Part shown: positions 60,794 through 64,000 of the stretch, one piece after another
Numbering within the stretch: the first letter of the stretch is position 1
Layout of the letters: every line of letters begins with the position of its first letter
Origin: Parabacteroides faecis
GTDB lineage: Bacteria > Bacteroidota > Bacteroidia > Bacteroidales > Tannerellaceae
Length of the DNA: 64,000 nucleotides
Assembly (NCBI RefSeq): GCF_014647375.1
Contig: NZ_BMPB01000002.1
Location: 399,146 to 463,145 of the forward strand
Direction of reading: 5' to 3'
The notes under the pieces: model-generated
What the model was told of the DNA's origin: nothing
What the model saw: the letters and a program-made list of their open reading frames with translations, nothing else
The model's database searches: none
Program-made: the position numbers and the translations under genes

Positions 60794-60825
60794 CAAACTT
60801 ACTGGTTATTATTTTTATGAGCAAA
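60794..60825 (-). promoter_or_regulatory. Two-box promoter of the GH31 gene
   Basis: On the minus strand TTTG (complement of 60822-60825) and TAAGTTTG (complement of 60794-60801) are 20 bp apart, an exact match. Transcription should start near 60787, about 29 nt before the ATG at 60758. Confidence 0.75.
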
Positions 60826-60865
60826 AAATAATAAATATATCGAATAATAAAAATACGTTCTATAA

Positions 60866-62563
60866 TCAGACAATAAGGGGGAAGCGTAGCAGGACAATCA
60901 CACCGGTATCTTTCCCGTCGTCTTCTTTTTCAGTTATTTCGATCGTAATATGCATATTATACAAACTATTCAACAGTTTTATACGTTCACGGGTATTGGT
61001 AAGTCCCCGCGAATGATGCTCTTTCTGATGACGTGTTTTGAGTTCGTTACTTTTTTTCAGGCCGATACCATTATCTTCTATTTTGACACAAAGACTGCTG
61101 CCTTCTGCCTTGACGGACAGGTACAGTAACCCGCCGGACTCCTTGTAGCGCAGGCCGTGCCATATTGCATTTTCCAACTGGGGTTGTATCAGCATATTGG
61201 GAACAACAATATGATCGGAGTCGAGTGATTCGTCCACATCTATCTTATAGACAAACTTATCGCTGAAACGCATATGTTCCAGATCCAGATATTCCTTTAG
61301 TTGTTCCAACTCCGTCGAGAGGGGGGTAAAATCCTTATTGGAGTTTTCCAGTATATTTCGCATCAGACGCGAATAGGAGGAAAGATATTTGTTTGCCTCC
61401 AACTCATTGTTCTGGGCGATGAACTGGTTGACACTGTTCAGGCTGTTGAAGATGAAATGAGGGTTCATCTCACGACGCAACGACTGAAGAGCGATTCTCT
61501 TATTCTTTCGCCGGATAGAGTACCAGGCTTTTACGGTGAATACCAGAAAAATAAGGATCAAGACGATCGAACCTATCAATACATAATTGAATGTGTTTTT
61601 CTTTTTGATCAGTTCGTCTTTCAGAATACGTTCCTTTTCCAGTTGGGCGATCCGTGCTTCATGTGCCTGGAAGAATTTCTGATCGATCAACGTACTGTCC
61701 GATTTGACCAACGGCTCCAACTGTTCCATAAAGTTAGCATACAGATCCAATGCTTTCCGTGATTGGTTTTCTTTCCGGTACTGATCGACCAACTGCTCCA
61801 GACTTTTCTTCGCTTCCATAGTGTGGCCTTCCTTCAATGCCATATCATAAGATTGCTGGAGTGAGGCTATCGCCTTGACTTTTTGGCTGTCAGCAGCATA
61901 TACTTTAGCGATTTCCCGTTGTACTTTAATCGTTTCCACCGGTTTATCCTTCACTTCATCCAATATACTGTTCAGGTTGCTGATAGCGGCTTCCTTATTA
62001 TTCATTACCAGATTGACATTTGCCATCTGATGGAAAGCGGCAACGCGGTCTTCCTGCTGTTCCGGCCTGTTGGATGTGTTCAATAATTTTATATTGCTCT
62101 TGATATAGGGGGATTGCGCCATTGGATCAGAGAAATTCTTTAATCGGTTGACATCATTGTTATTCAACTCCCTGAACTCCTCATTCCGTGATAAGTGGGC
62201 AGCACTTGCATAACTGAGAATGGCAGCATCTATCTTTCCCAATGTTTCCTGGATACGACCAATCTCCCGGTCCACACGGGCTGTCTTTTCTTTGTCTTTC
62301 AGTTTGTCATACAGTTTCCTGGCATTGAGGAGGTAATTCTCGGCTTTTTCATATTCGCCCTGTTCGATCAGTGTCTTTGCCAATGCTTCATAATCGCTTG
62401 CCACCAAATCATCCGATTTACCGCTTTCCAGCGAAGTAGACAGTTTCATGACGGCACTTTTCGCACTTCTTTTCAGTACAGGAGGTATCGAATCCTGCGC
62501 CATCGTAGCCGTAGAAAAGTTGCCGAGTACCCATATTATCAGATATATGATCAGTCTGTTCAT
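60866..62563 (-). CDS. TPR-containing LytS-type histidine kinase
   Basis: This 565-residue kinase has a signal-like N-terminal helix and a periplasmic region of TPR-like helical repeats (about 30-290; ALAKTLIEQGEYEKAENYLLNARKL). A coiled region precedes the membrane helix (about 320-342). The cytosolic part has a His_kinase domain with His369 in MNPHFIFNSLNSVNQ and an HATPase domain with IEDNGIGLK and HHSRGLTNTRERI. It is a LytS/YehU-type kinase and probably signals to the LytTR regulator at 56002-56763, though the GH31 gene lies between them. It may sense glycan products made by the GH31 enzyme. Confidence 0.9.
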   Translation of the reverse strand: MNRLIIYLIIWVLGNFSTATMAQDSIPPVLKRSAKSAVMKLSTSLESGKSDDLVASDYEALAKTLIEQGEYEKAENYLLNARKLYDKLKDKEKTARVDREIGRIQETLGKIDAAILSYASAAHLSRNEEFRELNNNDVNRLKNFSDPMAQSPYIKSNIKLLNTSNRPEQQEDRVAAFHQMANVNLVMNNKEAAISNLNSILDEVKDKPVETIKVQREIAKVYAADSQKVKAIASLQQSYDMALKEGHTMEAKKSLEQLVDQYRKENQSRKALDLYANFMEQLEPLVKSDSTLIDQKFFQAHEARIAQLEKERILKDELIKKKNTFNYVLIGSIVLILIFLVFTVKAWYSIRRKNKRIALQSLRREMNPHFIFNSLNSVNQFIAQNNELEANKYLSSYSRLMRNILENSNKDFTPLSTELEQLKEYLDLEHMRFSDKFVYKIDVDESLDSDHIVVPNMLIQPQLENAIWHGLRYKESGGLLYLSVKAEGSSLCVKIEDNGIGLKKSNELKTRHQKEHHSRGLTNTRERIKLLNSLYNMHITIEITEKEDDGKDTGVIVLLRFPLIV

Positions 62564-62716
62564 TGCATGTTTGATTGAGATTGTAAAGTAAGCATATGTA
62601 AAACATTTATATCCTATATTTCACCAACTCAAAACGCCGGTTCACCCATTCTTCCCGGAATCCTAAATTCTAACATCTTATTTTTGAGCCATAAACCTAT
62701 TAAAAAATTTCCGAAT

Positions 62717-63892
62717 ATGAAAAGAATTGTTCTACTATGCATTTTATTTACAACATTAACAGCTGCTATAGGCTGTATGTTGGAGGCAAGAAACATGAAA
62801 ACGTCGACAGAACCTGCCGGTGCTCCGGTCGTAAGTGCTGTCACTGCTAAAAAGACAAAAATACAAGTGGCCATCCTGTTAGATACTTCGGGCAGTATGC
62901 AGGGATTGATCGAACAGGCGAAGTCCCGCTTGTGGAATATTGTCAACACGCTCACCACGCTGAAATATAAAGGAGAAACACCGGATATTGAAATAGCGTT
63001 GTACGAATATGGCAATTATAAGCAATACGATGGTGATTATATCCGCCGGATTACTCCACTGACAGTCGATCTCGATCTGATCTCGAAAGAATTGTTTGCC
63101 CTGACAACCAGCGGAAGTGAGGAATATTGTGGTACGGTTATCCAACGTGCCGTGAAAGAACTGGAATGGGGGAATGACAAAGCGGACATGAAGTTGGTCT
63201 ATATCGCCGGAAACGAAGAGTTTACCCAAGGTAGTATCTCCTATAAAACGGCAATAGCCAAGGCACTGGAAAAGGATATTTTTGTCAACACGATCCATTG
63301 TGGTAGTGAAGATATCGGAATACGTGACTTCTGGCAGGATGCAGCATTAAGAGGAAACGGAAAGTTCTTCAATATTGATGCCAATGCGACCGTCAGAGCC
63401 ATCAAAACTCCTTTCGATCCGCAGATCATTTTATGTAATGACAAGTTGAACGATACGTATATCGGTTACGGTGCAGTCGGAAAAGAACGTAAAGTGAATC
63501 AGACTGTTCAGGATAGAAATGCGGGATCTATTTCATCGGCCAATTATACGGAACGGGCAGTCAGTAAATCCAAGGCTATCTATAAAAACACCTCCTGGGA
63601 TCTGGTCGATAAGGTAAAAGAGGATAAAGATGCTTTGTCACGTATAAAAAAGGAAGAGTTACCGGAAGAACTACGAAGTAAATCTCCGGAAGAACTGAAA
63701 ACTTTCATCACGCAGAAAGAGCAGGAGAGGTCCCTGATCCAGAAAGAAATCAGTGAATTGGCGATCAAACGTCAGATTTATATCGATGAACAACTGAAGA
63801 AGGAAGGAGAAAACAAAGGAGATGATCTGGGTAATGCGATTACAGAGTCCATTCTTGCGGTAGCAAAAGTGAAAGGATATACAGCAGAATAG
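62717..63892 (+). CDS. Exported von Willebrand factor A-domain protein
   Basis: This 391-residue protein has an N-terminal export signal (MKRIVLLCILFTTLTAAIGC, lipobox-like end), then a VWA domain (about 50-235) with MIDAS motif ILLDTSGSMQGLIEQAKSRLW and VKELEW/KLVYIAGNEEF further on. The C-terminal third is helical and charged (KVKEDKDALSRIKKEELPEELRSKSPEELKTFI). It probably forms part of a cell-envelope complex or binds a partner through a metal ion. Start 62717 gives the signal peptide. It is divergent from the kinase gene, with about 150 bp between. Confidence 0.85.
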   Translation: MKRIVLLCILFTTLTAAIGCMLEARNMKTSTEPAGAPVVSAVTAKKTKIQVAILLDTSGSMQGLIEQAKSRLWNIVNTLTTLKYKGETPDIEIALYEYGNYKQYDGDYIRRITPLTVDLDLISKELFALTTSGSEEYCGTVIQRAVKELEWGNDKADMKLVYIAGNEEFTQGSISYKTAIAKALEKDIFVNTIHCGSEDIGIRDFWQDAALRGNGKFFNIDANATVRAIKTPFDPQIILCNDKLNDTYIGYGAVGKERKVNQTVQDRNAGSISSANYTERAVSKSKAIYKNTSWDLVDKVKEDKDALSRIKKEELPEELRSKSPEELKTFITQKEQERSLIQKEISELAIKRQIYIDEQLKKEGENKGDDLGNAITESILAVAKVKGYTAE

Positions 63893-63911
63893 GAGCAATC
63901 CTGTTATTTAT

Positions 63912-63939
63912 GAGGGCGTCAAAAATTTATGGCGCCCTC
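63912..63939 (+). terminator. Hairpin after the VWA gene
   Basis: GAGGGCG (63912-63918) pairs with CGCCCTC (63933-63939) around a 14-base loop. No T-run follows, so it is a weak candidate terminator. Confidence 0.45.
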
Positions 63940-64000
63940 GGAGGCTGTAATTTAAACTGTGTCAGCAAAGCAAACAAATAAAGTATTAACTTTGCTAACA
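63940..64000. other. Possible insertion-sequence end at window edge
   Basis: The last 61 bases include an imperfect inverted repeat, TGTCAGCAAAG (near 63959) and CTTTGCTAACA (at the end), and the motif AAACTGTGTCAGC, which resembles ends of IS256-like elements in Bacteroidota. The window stops before any gene, so this is weak. Confidence 0.2.

Noticed and set aside
1-64000. tRNA or rRNA genes
   Set aside because: Intergenic regions were read for cloverleaf and rRNA sequences and none was found.

Overview
The window looks like a chromosomal segment of a gut-type Bacteroidota bacterium of the order Bacteroidales, most likely a Parabacteroides-like species. This rests on promoters of the Bacteroides type (a -7 box TAnnTTTG, sometimes with a -33 TTTG about 20 bp upstream), an absence of strong Shine-Dalgarno sequences, many lipoproteins and secreted glycosidases (GH36, GH20, GH31), a 6-bladed beta-propeller lipoprotein, SUMF1/DUF4369 proteins, RprXY-like and LytS/LytTR-type two-component systems, and the gene content in general. 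The species assignment is inference. No tRNA, rRNA, CRISPR array or complete mobile element is visible.

Layout. 0-14 kb is housekeeping and glycan metabolism: the 3' end of pyrD, a GH36 alpha-galactosidase, an MFS exporter, MgtC, a C_GCAxxG_C_C protein, a Dabb protein, SerB, a redox-dead thioredoxin-fold protein with a structured leader, a beta-propeller lipoprotein, a GH20 hexosaminidase and aminopeptidase P. 14.3-18.2 kb is a compact module of two DRTGG proteins, two GHKL ATPases, a PHP phosphoesterase and an [FeFe]-hydrogenase-like protein. The last keeps all four H-cluster cysteines but has Phe where catalytic enzymes have the proton-relay Cys, so it is probably an H2- or redox-sensing module. 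18.2-24.4 kb holds MltF, RlmD, pyruvate phosphate dikinase and a small unknown protein.

24.6-33.4 kb is a Ser/Thr phosphorylation module: LytTR protein, FHA/zinc-ribbon membrane protein, an 80-residue very acidic protein, a second FHA/zinc-ribbon protein, PP2C phosphatase, transmembrane Hanks-type kinase, a predicted outer-membrane protein and a Kelch lipoprotein, ending in a serine acetyltransferase. 33.5-38.1 kb encodes an electron-bifurcating-type trimeric [FeFe] hydrogenase (HydB, HydA, HydC plus a small 2Fe-2S protein), with canonical H-cluster motifs. The sensor-like module and HydABC in one window suggest that the former monitors H2 or electron-carrier state for the latter.

38.2-47.1 kb holds a TSCPD protein, a SUMF1 protein, an OmpR-type two-component system, a C45-type N-terminal-nucleophile hydrolase, a helical lipoprotein, an iron-sulfur flavoprotein, and an iron-containing alcohol dehydrogenase divergent from a cysteine-rich AraC regulator, with phased operator-like repeats between them. 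47.7-51 kb is a flavin/ferredoxin redox island whose first promoter carries a TetR-type palindrome between its -33 and -7 boxes. 51-56 kb has an acyltransferase, a Crp/Fnr regulator, MarC, type II pantothenate kinase, a small winged-helix protein and an AraC regulator. 56-62.6 kb interleaves a LytTR response regulator, a secreted GH31 enzyme with dockerin- and cohesin-like C-terminal modules, and a TPR-LytS histidine kinase. A von Willebrand A lipoprotein-like gene and a possible insertion-sequence end close the window.
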